NCBI GenBank assembly: GCA_016787895.1
Contig: JAEUTN010000012.1
Coordinates: forward strand, 62,001 to 126,000
Length of the DNA stretch: 64,000 nt
Direction of reading: 5' to 3'
Source of the DNA: Bacteroidia bacterium
GTDB lineage: Bacteria; Bacteroidota; Bacteroidia; B-17B0; Aurantibacillaceae
Part shown: one piece after another, positions 9,135 through 17,987 of the stretch
Layout of the letters: each line of letters begins with the position of its first letter
Position numbering within the stretch: position 1 is the stretch's first letter
Notes under the pieces: model-generated
The model's input: only the letters and a program-made list of their open reading frames with translations
Database searches by the model: none
What the model was told of the DNA's origin: nothing
Translations under genes and position numbers: made by a program

Positions 9135-10292
9135 ATGGCAACTGCAGATTTAACCGCCGTAAAAAATTATGATTACACCGGAGAAAAAGTATTTGAAAAA
9201 GCCAAAGACTTTTTACCCATTAACGGAACCGACTATGTGGAGCTTTATGTAGGCAACGCGAAACAAGCAGCGCACTTTTACAAAACCGCTTTTGGATTTC
9301 AGGAGCTGGCTTATGCCGGGCTTGAAACCGGCATGCGCGACAAGGTTTCGTATGTTTTAGTTCAGGATAAAATCCGTTTGGTGCTCACCTCGCCTTTTGA
9401 CCCGGACAGTGAAATTTCAGACCATCTGCGCCGTCATGGTGATGGAGTTAAAGTCATCGCGCTATGGGTCGATGATGCCCGTAAAGCCTTTGAAGAAACA
9501 ACCAAAAGGGGCGCTAAACCGTATCTTGAACCCACCGTTAGCAAAGATGAAAACGGGGAAATTGTGCGCTCGGGCATACATACTTATGGAGAAACCGTGC
9601 ACGTTTTTGTTGAACGTAAAAACTACAAGGGGGTGTTTATGCCCGGATTTGTAAAATGGGAAACCGAATACCGTCCGGCACCTACGGGTTTAAAATACGT
9701 GGATCACATGGTTGGAAATGTAGAATTGGGGGCCATGAATACCTGGTCGAAATTTTATGAGGAAGTCATGGGATTTGCCAATCTGGTGACTTTTGACGAC
9801 AAGGATATATCTACGGAATACACCGCGCTGATGAGCAAGGTAATGACCAATGGCAATGGCCGCATAAAATTTCCCATCAACGAACCGGCCAATGGCAAAA
9901 AGAAATCGCAGGTAGAAGAGTATCTTGATTTTTATCACGGTCCGGGTTGCCAGCACATTGCAGTTGCAACCGATGATATTGTGTTTACAATTTCTGAAAT
10001 GCGCAAACGCGGGGTGGAATTTTTGTATGTGCCCGGCACGTATTACGATACGGTAAAAAACCGCGTTGGCATTATTGAAGAAGACCTTGAGGAACTTAAA
10101 AAATGGGGCATTATGGTTGACCGGGATGAAGACGGATATTTGCTGCAGATTTTCACCAAACCTGTGGAAGACCGGCCAACCTTGTTTTTTGAGATTATTC
10201 AGCGAAAAGGTGCCAAGAGTTTTGGTAAAGGTAATTTTCAGGCCTTGTTTGAATCGATTGAAGCCGAGCAGGCCCGAAGAGGAACCTTATAA
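9135..10292 (+). CDS. hppD: 4-Hydroxyphenylpyruvate dioxygenase
   Basis: Converts 4-hydroxyphenylpyruvate, from tyrosine transamination, to homogentisate. It has two VOC-type domains. The C-terminal half carries the iron ligands at the expected spacing: H191 (YVDHMVGNV), H274 (GCQHIAVATDD) and E353 (FFEIIQRKG). The C-terminal family sequence SFGKGNFQALFESIE is also present. At 385 residues the length is typical. It is the second gene of the hmgA-hppD operon, which ends at a hairpin terminator just after the stop codon. Tryptophan dioxygenase follows as a separate unit. Confidence 0.96.
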   Translation: MATADLTAVKNYDYTGEKVFEKAKDFLPINGTDYVELYVGNAKQAAHFYKTAFGFQELAYAGLETGMRDKVSYVLVQDKIRLVLTSPFDPDSEISDHLRRHGDGVKVIALWVDDARKAFEETTKRGAKPYLEPTVSKDENGEIVRSGIHTYGETVHVFVERKNYKGVFMPGFVKWETEYRPAPTGLKYVDHMVGNVELGAMNTWSKFYEEVMGFANLVTFDDKDISTEYTALMSKVMTNGNGRIKFPINEPANGKKKSQVEEYLDFYHGPGCQHIAVATDDIVFTISEMRKRGVEFLYVPGTYYDTVKNRVGIIEEDLEELKKWGIMVDRDEDGYLLQIFTKPVEDRPTLFFEIIQRKGAKSFGKGNFQALFESIEAEQARRGTL

Positions 10293-10297
10293 CTAAT

Positions 10298-10326
10298 AAG
10301 GAGGAGCTAAGGTTCCTCCTTTTTTA
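10298..10326 (+). terminator. Rho-independent terminator of hmgA-hppD
   Basis: An 8-base-pair stem, AAGGAGGA (10298-10305) with TCCTCCTT (10314-10321), an 8-base loop and a T run to about 10325. It begins 6 bases after the hppD stop codon. Confidence 0.75.
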
Positions 10327-10386
10327 TTTCAAGAGAATTTTATTCAAAAAAGCCGATAATCTTGCCGGAATTGTAATTTTACCCCT

Positions 10387-11301
10387 ATGAAGGAAAGCAC
10401 CGAATTACTGCACAAACGCATTGAAGAAAAATTCAAAGCCATGGATCAAAATCCGGACGTTCATCTGGAAGGTTTGATTTGGGCGCAACCTATCACCTAT
10501 TGGGATTATATTTTACCGGATGCCTTGCTGAGTTTACAAATACAGCGTACCACCCAACCGGATGAAATGGTGTTTATCATGTACCATCAGATCAATGAAT
10601 TGTTATTTAAAATGATACTTTGGGAAATTGATCAGGTGAGCCGTTTACAAGAAGTAAGCGCGGATTTTTTTACTGAAAAACTGAGTCGTATCAGCCGGTA
10701 TTTTGACATGTTGTCTTCTTCTTTCAGTATCATGGGCGATGGTATGGAAAAAGAACAATACATGAAATTCAGGAACACGCTAACTCCGGCCAGCGGGTTT
10801 CAAAGTGCACAGTACCGCATGATTGAGTTTTCTTCAACGGAATTAATCAATCTGATCGATAACCGTTTTCGCGCCACCATCGACAGAAACACCCCTTACG
10901 AACACGCTTTTGAACATTTGTACTGGCAGGCAGCCGGCAAGGATCATACAACAGGCAAAAAGAACGCCTTGCTGAGCAATTTTGAGAAACGTTACAAACA
11001 ACTTTTTCTCGACAAGATGGAATACTACAACCAAACCAATCTTTGGACCCGGTTTAAACAATTGCCTGAAGCAGTAAGAAAAAACCCTGCACTCATCAAA
11101 GCCATGCGGCATTATGATTATACGGTTAACATAACCTGGGTGATGGCCCATTACAATGCTGCGGGGAAATACCTGGGCAACGCTGAAGCCACAGGCGGCA
11201 GTGATTGGAGAAAATACATGCTGCCGAAATACCAGAAGAGAATCTTTTTCCCCGATTTGTGGAGTAAAGAAGAATTGGAAAACTGGGGAAATGATGTTTG
11301 A
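10387..11301 (+). CDS. kynA: Tryptophan 2,3-dioxygenase
   Basis: A haem dioxygenase that opens the indole ring of L-tryptophan to N-formylkynurenine, the first step of the kynurenine pathway. Family motifs are clear: GLIWAQPITYWDYI and IMYHQINELLFKMILWE in the N-terminal half, FRNTLTPASGFQSAQYR in the centre, and ATGGSDWRKYM near the C-terminus; the HYNAAGKYLG stretch should include the proximal haem His region. Length (304) is normal. It follows hppD after a terminator. None of the other kynurenine-pathway genes are in the window. Confidence 0.94.
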   Translation: MKESTELLHKRIEEKFKAMDQNPDVHLEGLIWAQPITYWDYILPDALLSLQIQRTTQPDEMVFIMYHQINELLFKMILWEIDQVSRLQEVSADFFTEKLSRISRYFDMLSSSFSIMGDGMEKEQYMKFRNTLTPASGFQSAQYRMIEFSSTELINLIDNRFRATIDRNTPYEHAFEHLYWQAAGKDHTTGKKNALLSNFEKRYKQLFLDKMEYYNQTNLWTRFKQLPEAVRKNPALIKAMRHYDYTVNITWVMAHYNAAGKYLGNAEATGGSDWRKYMLPKYQKRIFFPDLWSKEELENWGNDV

Positions 11302-11305
11302 GAAC

Positions 11306-11863
11306 TTAATTTCCCAGCATCTTCTTTTTTAATCCTTCATCGGCAGGCTCGTTACAAAGCCAGATGCCAAACAAAGCCTTTTTAAAATCGAGGCCGGGCA
11401 AACTTGCAGCGAGTTTACCATTTTTGTATATGAGGGTGCCTCTGCTTTTATCGTAAACGATATCATAAATATCGCCTTTATTGATTTTTGCTGCGAATAC
11501 CGCTTTAAACTGATCAATGCGGCTTTGCAGAGCGGAAAGGTTGGATTTGGCTGATTTTGCAAAACCCTCATCCACTGCGCTTGTCATTTTTTCGCTGGTA
11601 ATCATACCTGAAACGATATGAAGTTTCATACACATGCTTTCATCGGCATCCATTATTTTTTGTGCATCCTTGGATTTGACCTTGAGGTATAAGGCTCCCA
11701 CATATAAATCCATAAAATACTTTTCCCGTATTCCGGCACCATTTAAAATCAGGGCGCTCTCTTCACTTTTAAACACAAGTGGGATATTCACACCGGCTAC
11801 TTGCATCTGGGGTTTCATGGAGAAGGCCATGAGAAGAAAAAGACTACACAATGCTCTTTTCAT
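11306..11863 (-). CDS. Chalcone-isomerase-like domain protein, secreted
   Basis: 185 residues with an N-terminal signal sequence (MKRALCSLFLLMAFSMKPQ) and a chalcone-isomerase-like fold pattern: VAGVNIPLVFK, then LILNGAGIREKYFMDLYVGALYLK, a typical start for this family in bacteria. The bacterial members are not known to act on chalcones, and some may bind fatty acids, so no reaction is assigned. The gene is convergent with tryptophan dioxygenase; the stop codons are 5 bases apart. Confidence 0.8.
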   Translation of the reverse strand: MKRALCSLFLLMAFSMKPQMQVAGVNIPLVFKSEESALILNGAGIREKYFMDLYVGALYLKVKSKDAQKIMDADESMCMKLHIVSGMITSEKMTSAVDEGFAKSAKSNLSALQSRIDQFKAVFAAKINKGDIYDIVYDKSRGTLIYKNGKLAASLPGLDFKKALFGIWLCNEPADEGLKKKMLGN

Positions 11864-11972
11864 GCTTTTTTGTTTTGAAGATAGACATTATATGGCAATT
11901 AAATGGGCGAAATTTTAAACAAGTTGCTTATGCATTTGTTTTTGCAACATGCCATTTCAACTGAATGTAATT

Positions 11973-12428
11973 ATGCGCCTGCTGGTGCTATTCCTTTTTC
12001 TAAGTTCCTGCAATTCCAGCCTTAAGCATTTTTCTAAAGAACCTATAGAACGTGGGGTTATCGACACCGTTGCTTTTCAGCCGGAAGTAATAGTTGAAGG
12101 GGTAAAATTTTTGTTCTTGAAATACGAATTTCAAACCTTAAAATCAGACACCCTCCATGGCTCTGACCTCATCCTGATTGGTGAATACCTTTCAACCCGT
12201 TTAAATGAAAGCAATGAAACTTATCCCACAGGCTCCGTCAGAATTATACTCGAACCACTAAAAAACAATGCTAACACCATCATCCGGGTTCGATGGTACG
12301 CTCCTTTAAGAAAGGGTTATGAAGAAAAAAAGAAACGCCAGGAAGAGCTATACCAGAAAAAATTCTTAAACGAATTGGTGTTTCATGTTAAACACAGTAC
12401 TCCGGCAAAAAGTACGATTAAGAATTAA
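11973..12428 (+). CDS. Putative lipoprotein, unknown function
   Basis: About 151 residues from the preferred ATG at 11973 (MRLLVLFLFLSSCNSS), which gives a compact lipoprotein signal with lipobox LSSC; the frame also has an ATG at 11949. The remainder is a soluble domain with several beta-like stretches (EVIVEGVKFLFLKYEF, GSVRIILEPLK) and a basic C-terminal helix (KKKRQEELYQKKF). No family recognised. Confidence 0.65.
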   Translation: MRLLVLFLFLSSCNSSLKHFSKEPIERGVIDTVAFQPEVIVEGVKFLFLKYEFQTLKSDTLHGSDLILIGEYLSTRLNESNETYPTGSVRIILEPLKNNANTIIRVRWYAPLRKGYEEKKKRQEELYQKKFLNELVFHVKHSTPAKSTIKN

Positions 12429-12442
12429 AAGTAAGTGTGATG

Positions 12443-12775
12443 TTATGCATTAAGCAATTGCTTCAGATCAATATCAAAATGCGTTTGAGAAAAAACACAT
12501 TTTCCGTCTCTGATGAGAAGTGCCTGTGGGGACTGGTGAGGAACACCGTATTTTTCAGCCACGTGGTTAGAAAGTTCCCTAAACTTTAAAAGGTCGAGGT
12601 AATAACAGGTTATTTGCTCCTCGTTTTCTTCTTTCCAGTGTCTTTGCAAACGTCCAAGGGCGGCATCACTGATAGAACAACGTGTGCTGTGTTTAAAAAT
12701 CAATACACGTTTTACTCTGGATTCTTCCTCCAGTTGGTTCAACTGTTCAGTACCGGTAAGCCGTTTCCAATTCAT
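12443..12775 (-). CDS. ytxJ: Bacillithiol system redox-active protein YtxJ
   Basis: A monothiol thioredoxin-like protein of about 110 residues. The motif FKHSTRCSIS puts a single cysteine followed by Ser-Ile-Ser at the active site, as in YtxJ proteins of bacteria that use bacillithiol. Downstream are YYLDLLKFRELSNHVAEKYGV and SPQALLIRDG, with the expected helix and strand before the C-terminus. I prefer the ATG at 12775 (MNWKRLTG) over a GTG at 12790. No other bacillithiol gene lies nearby. Confidence 0.85.
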   Translation of the reverse strand: MNWKRLTGTEQLNQLEEESRVKRVLIFKHSTRCSISDAALGRLQRHWKEENEEQITCYYLDLLKFRELSNHVAEKYGVPHQSPQALLIRDGKCVFSQTHFDIDLKQLLNA

Positions 12776-12882
12776 TCTGCAAATATCCACATTTCTTTAC
12801 CTGAGAATTTGGCGTTCCAGACAAACATTCTTTAATTTATCCTAAAGTACCTATCCGCTTTTTGGGTGGTCCTGCAATAGCG

Positions 12883-13122
12883 ATGGAACAAAAAAACAAT
12901 CCCTTACATGGAAAAACATTAAAAGATATTCTGGAATTTCTGGTACATCATTACCGTTGGGAAGGCCTGGCCTATCACATCAACATCAATTGTTTCAAAT
13001 CCAATCCCAGCGTCAAAAGCAGTTTAACTTTTCTGAGAAAAACACCCTGGGCCCGGAAAAAAGTGGAGGACTTGTACCTGGCCTTAAAGGAGAAAAATCA
13101 GAGCCCTGGGTTTGAGGCTTAA
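12883..13122 (+). CDS. VF530 family small DNA-binding-like protein
   Basis: A protein of about 79 residues matching the VF530/DUF2132 family almost end to end: [20 protein letters not shown], then [17 protein letters not shown] and [17 protein letters not shown]. Solved family members have a SAP-like helical fold suggesting nucleic-acid binding, but function is unproven. The preferred start is the ATG at 12883 ([10 protein letters not shown]); an in-frame ATG at 12862 would add seven residues. Confidence 0.88.
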   Translation: MEQKNNPLHGKTLKDILEFLVHHYRWEGLAYHININCFKSNPSVKSSLTFLRKTPWARKKVEDLYLALKEKNQSPGFEA

Positions 13123-13219
13123 ACAAAACATTGATGAACACATCAAAAAACTCAGTGTAAGACTCATCGAAAGGGCTCAGCCCAAGGATCGAGGTAGAGA
13201 ATTTACCTTCTACCTGGGT

Positions 13220-14221
13220 TCAGGATTTTTGAATTCTTGCGTAACAATTGTCAATAGCGGCATGCATCCTGTTAAAGAACTGAAAACGTTGTTTTTCAGA
13301 TACCCCGCTAATCACATTGCTTTTTTTAATGATGTTTTTTACCCAATGCTCTGATTCTTCGCAAAACTCGTGGTTGTTGGTGGTTAGCGAGTTTAAGGTA
13401 TTAAAGGAAATATAGGCGTATTTTACAGCTCCCGTTTGAATATAAATACAATTGGTACCCAGTACTACATCGCTGCAAAACAGAGTAAAATTTTCATTGG
13501 CGTCTCCGGGTAATTTTCTTCCGCTTTCTGCACAGGACTCCAGGTACCTCGCCATTTTCCTCACATCTTCCAATAAACCCAGTGCATCCTCCTTGTTGGC
13601 GAAAGCACCACTGTCCACATAAAATTCAATTTGCTGTAAAACCGTATTGATGGTTTCATTGGTCCAAACTTCAACACTGGGAACATTTTGGTACTCTTTA
13701 AACGCATTGGTGGCCAGTTCCACCAATTCATCAGGAACAAGTCCGAATTCAAATTTTTTACCCTGATAAAACGGTATGTTTAACACACTTTTCTGCCAAT
13801 AAAACAATTTGAACTGCGCCAATTGATGGCTAAAGAAGGAATAAAACAAAGGAAACGTTTCGGCGATGTAGGTAATCTTTTTATCGGTAAAAGAATTGAT
13901 TTGTTTTATGTGACCATATATCCTTTGCAGGTACTTTTTAAAGTTTTCAGGATCATCGGTCAACTTTGTGTAGGCAAAGGCAACTGTATCTCCAAGACTT
14001 GCAAAAATGCCATCCATGGAAATGTTGAATTTTTTAGCCAGGGCGTGGGCTTCATCAATGCTCACTTCTGTTTCACAACGAATTCTCCTGTAAGCACTGT
14101 CAGTGCTGATACCGAGTACATCGGCGATTTCTTCAGCCAAACCCAGATGTGCAGGTAAACTGCTTTTAATTTTTTGAAGGAGGGCGGATTGTATGGGCAG
14201 GGACTTTACTGTTTTTGTCAT
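13220..14221 (-). CDS. Helix-turn-helix regulator, Bacteroidota-specific
   Basis: 333 residues. The N-terminal 70 residues look like a helix-turn-helix of the XRE/BetR kind: LAEEIADVLGISTDSAYRRIRCE followed by VSIDEAHALAKKFNISMDG. The long C-terminal region (about 90-333) is helical and resembles ligand-binding or sensor parts of similar single-component regulators, with no recognisable named domain. It is a monocistronic gene; targets cannot be predicted from the sequence. An intergenic stretch with a possible decayed gene separates it from mnmE. Confidence 0.72.
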   Translation of the reverse strand: MTKTVKSLPIQSALLQKIKSSLPAHLGLAEEIADVLGISTDSAYRRIRCETEVSIDEAHALAKKFNISMDGIFASLGDTVAFAYTKLTDDPENFKKYLQRIYGHIKQINSFTDKKITYIAETFPLFYSFFSHQLAQFKLFYWQKSVLNIPFYQGKKFEFGLVPDELVELATNAFKEYQNVPSVEVWTNETINTVLQQIEFYVDSGAFANKEDALGLLEDVRKMARYLESCAESGRKLPGDANENFTLFCSDVVLGTNCIYIQTGAVKYAYISFNTLNSLTTNNHEFCEESEHWVKNIIKKSNVISGVSEKQRFQFFNRMHAAIDNCYARIQKS

Positions 14222-14326
14222 AATTCCCGGACTTTAATGCATTAAAGGTATGGTATACTTTGGGATTTTTACTATAACCGTGTTGGATCATCTAATTAAG
14301 TTCTCTTTTTTAATCCGAATTAATTG

Positions 14327-14453
14327 ATGAAACTTTTTCAAATCACAGAATCCGATTTCGAATACAAACGAAACATTCAATATCAGGTGTCAGCTTCAAA
14401 CGATGATATGTGTTGTTCTGGATGAAGGCGTGAAACACATTCATTTTCCTGTT
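14327..14453 (+). pseudogene. Possible frameshifted remnant of a small gene
   Basis: An ATG at 14327 opens a 32-codon frame (starting MKLFQITESDFEYKRNIQYQ) that stops at 14425. Next to it, in the +1-shifted frame, the reading continues with coding-like text (CVVLDEGVKHIHFPVLLPDTE) up to the end of mnmE. Restoring one TG in the GTG-rich spot near 14411 would join both parts. No family was recognised. The second part runs antisense into the last codons of mnmE, so the similarity to coding sequence could be partly chance. Confidence 0.3.
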
Positions 14454-15848
14454 TTACTTCCCGATACAGAACTTCGAAAAAATGTTGTCAAGCAGGTCTT
14501 CATTGCTCACCTGTCCGGTAATTTGCCCCAATTCCTCCAGCGCGTATCGGATATCAAGGGCTAAAAAATCGGAGGCTACCTGTTGCTCTAAACCTTGCTT
14601 TACCTTTTCCAAAGCCATATGCGCATTTCTTAAAGCATTAGCATGGCGGGCATTGGTAACAACGGTTTCACCTGAATTTACAGTACGGGCATCAAACAAT
14701 TCAATCAACCGATTTTTTAAAGCGTCGATATTTGTATGGTTTTTTGCCGAAATAAACAGGATGTCCTTAATATCGGCAAACTCTGCACTCAGCTCTTTCT
14801 GATCTTCCACATCCAACTTATTGCCTACCGGCAGCAATTGTGAGTCGCCAATGTGTGAACGCAATTTTTCGAGTTCAAGTTTCAAATCACCTGAACTGAG
14901 GGTATGCACATCAAACAAATAAATAACAATGCTCGATTTGCGCATGGCTTCAAGAGCGCGGTTCACACCTATACTTTCAATCACATCATCGGTGCTGCGC
15001 AATCCCGCCGTGTCAATAAACCGAAACAGCACCCCGCCAATCACCATGCTATCCTCGATGGTATCACGCGTAGTGCCGGGGATTTCGCTGACGATGGCGC
15101 GTTCGTCTTCCAATAACACATTGAGCAGTGTGCTTTTGCCTGCATTGGGCTTGCCAACAATGGCCACCGGCAATCCGTTTTTGATAACGTTGCCCAATTC
15201 AAAACTTTGCAGGAGTTTAAAAAGCAATTTCTGTATGCTGCTCACCAGGGTTTTTAACTCTCCCCGATTGGCGAACTCCACATCCTCCTCACTAAAATCA
15301 AGTTCCAATTCAATGAGTGAGGCAAAATTCAACAATTGCTCCCGTAACACTTTTATACTGGAACTGAACCCACCCCTCATTTGCTGCATGGCCACCTGGT
15401 GCGAAACCGGTGAATTACTGGCGATCAAATCAGCCACTGCTTCTGCCTGGGAGAGGTCCATTTTTCCGTTCAAAAATGCCCTCAGGGTAAACTCCCCCGG
15501 CTCGGCCATGCGTGCCCCGGCCATTAAAAACAATTGCAGGATCTGTTGCTGAATAAACATGGACCCGTGACAGGACACTTCCACACTATCTTCTCCCGTA
15601 TAGGAATGCGGGGCTTTAAAAACGGAAAGCAACACCTCATCAAGAATCTGTCCCTCATTAGCAAGCACCCCAAAGTGGATGCTGTGCGATTTAAAGGCCG
15701 AAACCTCTTTCCTTTTCAGGTTCTTATCGTAAAAGCAGGAACCTGCAATACTTAACGCCGAGGGTCCGCTGAGGCGAATAACCGCGATAGCCGCTGAACC
15801 ATGCGCGGTAGCCAAAGCCACAATGGTATCTTTTGCTAAATGAATCAC
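14454..15848 (-). CDS. mnmE: tRNA modification GTPase MnmE
   Basis: With MnmG it installs the carboxymethylaminomethyl group on wobble uridine 34 of certain tRNAs. The 464-residue protein has the N-terminal folate-binding domain (SAAIAVIRLSGPSAL), a helical region, an inserted Ras-like G domain with P-loop GKPNAGKST near residue 230, the switch PGTTRDT and NKLD, and the invariant C-terminal CIGK. The start codon is GTG at 15848. It is transcribed alone, away from mnmG. Confidence 0.97.
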   Translation of the reverse strand: MIHLAKDTIVALATAHGSAAIAVIRLSGPSALSIAGSCFYDKNLKRKEVSAFKSHSIHFGVLANEGQILDEVLLSVFKAPHSYTGEDSVEVSCHGSMFIQQQILQLFLMAGARMAEPGEFTLRAFLNGKMDLSQAEAVADLIASNSPVSHQVAMQQMRGGFSSSIKVLREQLLNFASLIELELDFSEEDVEFANRGELKTLVSSIQKLLFKLLQSFELGNVIKNGLPVAIVGKPNAGKSTLLNVLLEDERAIVSEIPGTTRDTIEDSMVIGGVLFRFIDTAGLRSTDDVIESIGVNRALEAMRKSSIVIYLFDVHTLSSGDLKLELEKLRSHIGDSQLLPVGNKLDVEDQKELSAEFADIKDILFISAKNHTNIDALKNRLIELFDARTVNSGETVVTNARHANALRNAHMALEKVKQGLEQQVASDFLALDIRYALEELGQITGQVSNEDLLDNIFSKFCIGK

Positions 15849-16036
15849 AACAGGCTAAAGTATCTAAAATTATTGAACCGGGCGTGTTGATAAACTACCC
15901 CGGGTCTGTAAGCCAGCACACAAAGGCAAAGGAAACGATTTGCAGATAAATTAACCGGGCCGAGGCTCAGGTCAGCCGGGGTGTATATTTTTTGCCAGTT
16001 TGATTAATTTTTGTTTACTTGCGGTGATAATACGGT

Positions 16037-16969
16037 ATGCTTAAAATCAGAGTGATGCGTTTGACTTTGCCATTTTTTACCACCCGGCGTTTGCTGTTGC
16101 CTGTACTTGCTTTAGGCCTGTTGTTTGGCGCCTGCGGAAACTCAAAAGAAAGCGATGCGGATGATCTGGTGGAAAGTCAGGACACGGTTAAAGCTTCGGT
16201 GCTCAATGTGGCCGGAGAACTCTTTTCGGTGCCCTCTCCCATTCAAACGGCGCTGTTGATTCAAAAAAGCGGTTTGGCCTATGACAAAAACATGCTCAAC
16301 CCTTCCAACAAGGTTAATACTTACTCAACAGAGTTTCTTCGCACCTTGAATCTGGGGGTTTACGGCGCTGACCTCGCCTACGTTTCACTTTACAGCCAAA
16401 CTCAGGATGCCCTGGGTTATCTGGCCGCCGTGAAACAGCTCACCGATAAACTGGGAATTTCAAATGCCTTTGATGAGGGCACCATGAACAGGTTTAAAAA
16501 TAACATAACCAACAAGGACAGCATGATGGTGTTAGTGGGTATTGCCTACCGCGGAAGCGACGCATACCTTAAGAACAATCAGCGTTCGGATGTTAGCAGT
16601 CTGATTCTTGCCGGAGGCTGGATTGAGAGCATGTATTTTTCAACGAATTCCTACAAAACCAAAGCCAGCAAGGAATTAAAATACCGGATTGCTGAACAAA
16701 AACAAGCTCTGAACAGTTTGGTGCGTATACTCAGCATGAACACCAATGAGGAAGTTAAGAACTTAACCGAGTCACTGAAAACGCTGCAAAATGTTTTTGA
16801 TGGTATAGAGTTTAAATACACGTTTGTAGAGCCAGAGCACGATACCATTAAAAAAGTCACCTACATCAACAGCAGCACAGAAGTGATTGTGAACGAAGAC
16901 CAAATGAATCAAATTGTGACCCAGGTAGAGAAGATCAGGAGCAGTGTCACCAGTAATTCCAAATCCTGA
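16037..16969 (+). CDS. Putative lipoprotein, unknown function
   Basis: 310 residues. The N-terminal signal (LLLPVLALGLLFGAC) ends in a lipobox with Cys34 if translation starts at 16037; an ATG at 16055 is an alternative. The mature part is mostly helical (for example QDALGYLAAVKQLTDKLGI) with a C-terminal coiled region. No named family recognised. It starts a same-strand run: the next gene begins 5 bases after its stop, and two more lead into a large ABC transporter at 17988, so an envelope function linked to that transporter is possible but unproven. Confidence 0.65.
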   Translation: MLKIRVMRLTLPFFTTRRLLLPVLALGLLFGACGNSKESDADDLVESQDTVKASVLNVAGELFSVPSPIQTALLIQKSGLAYDKNMLNPSNKVNTYSTEFLRTLNLGVYGADLAYVSLYSQTQDALGYLAAVKQLTDKLGISNAFDEGTMNRFKNNITNKDSMMVLVGIAYRGSDAYLKNNQRSDVSSLILAGGWIESMYFSTNSYKTKASKELKYRIAEQKQALNSLVRILSMNTNEEVKNLTESLKTLQNVFDGIEFKYTFVEPEHDTIKKVTYINSSTEVIVNEDQMNQIVTQVEKIRSSVTSNSKS

Positions 16970-16974
16970 ACCCC

Positions 16975-17406
16975 ATGATGAAAAAACTGATTTTCAGCCT
17001 TGTTTTTAGTTTAGGAATTGCTGCATTTAACGGCCTGCGTTCACAGTGCGACACCATTGCCAACCTTTGTGCCAAACACATTATTTCGAGTTTTATTTCC
17101 GACGGGCAGCAATACCGCTCCCTTTTGTTAAATTCAGAAGAATACGCCGAATTTCACACCACCTTTTTCGGTGAAACCACCTATCGCATTGCCGCATGCA
17201 GCGGTACCAGCGATGGCAACCTGATTTTTAGCATTTACGATCAGGAACGTCACCTCCTTTTCTCTAACCGCGATCAGAGAAATGCCCCTTACTGGGACTT
17301 TAAAGTGAAGGCCACTCTCGAAACCATCATTGAAGCCCAGCTCGATGTTACACGCAATGCCGGTTCAGGCTGCGCTGTTATCCTGATTGGATTTAAGCAG
17401 AGATAG
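16975..17406 (+). CDS. Secreted hypothetical protein
   Basis: 143 residues with a Sec signal peptide (MMKKLIFSLVFSLGIAAFNG ending before RSQCD) and a beta-rich mature domain (YAEFHTTFFGETTYRIAACS, LIFSIYDQERHLLFSNRD). Four cysteines in the mature protein could form disulfides. It lies 5 bases after the preceding lipoprotein gene and is very probably in the same operon. A similar size and position of cysteines is seen in the next gene, hinting at a related role. No known family. Confidence 0.65.
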   Translation: MMKKLIFSLVFSLGIAAFNGLRSQCDTIANLCAKHIISSFISDGQQYRSLLLNSEEYAEFHTTFFGETTYRIAACSGTSDGNLIFSIYDQERHLLFSNRDQRNAPYWDFKVKATLETIIEAQLDVTRNAGSGCAVILIGFKQR

Positions 17407-17489
17407 TTTTCAACGATTTCTGATGTTTTTTAAAGGATAAAACCTTACTTCTTCTTTTTTTAGTATTTTAGGAATCTTAAAATCTTGAA

Positions 17490-17984
17490 GTGTTAAAACA
17501 CGTTTTATTCTTAGTATCGGTTGTTGTTTCCATGCAATTACAATCTCAGGAAGTAAGTTGTGAAAACAGCTTTATGAACGATACTTTAAGTCTGCTTTCA
17601 GAAGGCAAACAATATGAAGGTGAGATGCTGAAAACCACTTTAAAAAACCAATCTATCGTACAGATGTACGCGGTTGACCGTAAACGTTTTTTCATACGGA
17701 TTTATGTGACTGAAAATTTCTACTTCAACAAAGTGGATGTCCTGACCATAGAATCGGGAAAATGGACCTACCCGGTAAAAAACTGCAAACAATACAAAAT
17801 CAGCAAAACCATGGGCATGTATGTTTTTGAAGTGCAGAAAAACTATCTTGCTACCCTGCGCGACGAAGGCATCACCGGCCTGGTGTTTGCGGGTGCCGTG
17901 ACTGATTTTACAAGAAACGACGGGCAGCAGATCAGAAAAATGTGCCGCTGCTTTTATGAAACCATGTTCGGAAAAAAAGAATAA
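17490..17984 (+). CDS. Secreted hypothetical protein
   Basis: 164 residues beginning with GTG at 17490, with a signal peptide (HVLFLVSVVVSMQLQSQ). The mature part is beta-rich (YEGEMLKTTLKNQSIVQMYAV, RFFIRIYVTENFYF) and ends GQQIRKMCRCFYE. No family recognised. The stop codon is 3 bases before the start of the ABC transporter gene, so the two are almost certainly translated from one transcript. Confidence 0.65.
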   Translation: MLKHVLFLVSVVVSMQLQSQEVSCENSFMNDTLSLLSEGKQYEGEMLKTTLKNQSIVQMYAVDRKRFFIRIYVTENFYFNKVDVLTIESGKWTYPVKNCKQYKISKTMGMYVFEVQKNYLATLRDEGITGLVFAGAVTDFTRNDGQQIRKMCRCFYETMFGKKE

Positions 17985-17987
17985 TCT

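Noticed and set aside
13112..13354. Plus-strand frame overlapping the end of the helix-turn-helix gene
   Set aside because: Half of it lies antisense to the regulator's C-terminus and it has no homology or leader support beyond overlapping the VF530 stop.
14929..15552. A 207-codon plus-strand frame over mnmE
   Set aside because: Antisense to the conserved MnmE G domain and the translation is of biased, non-domain composition.
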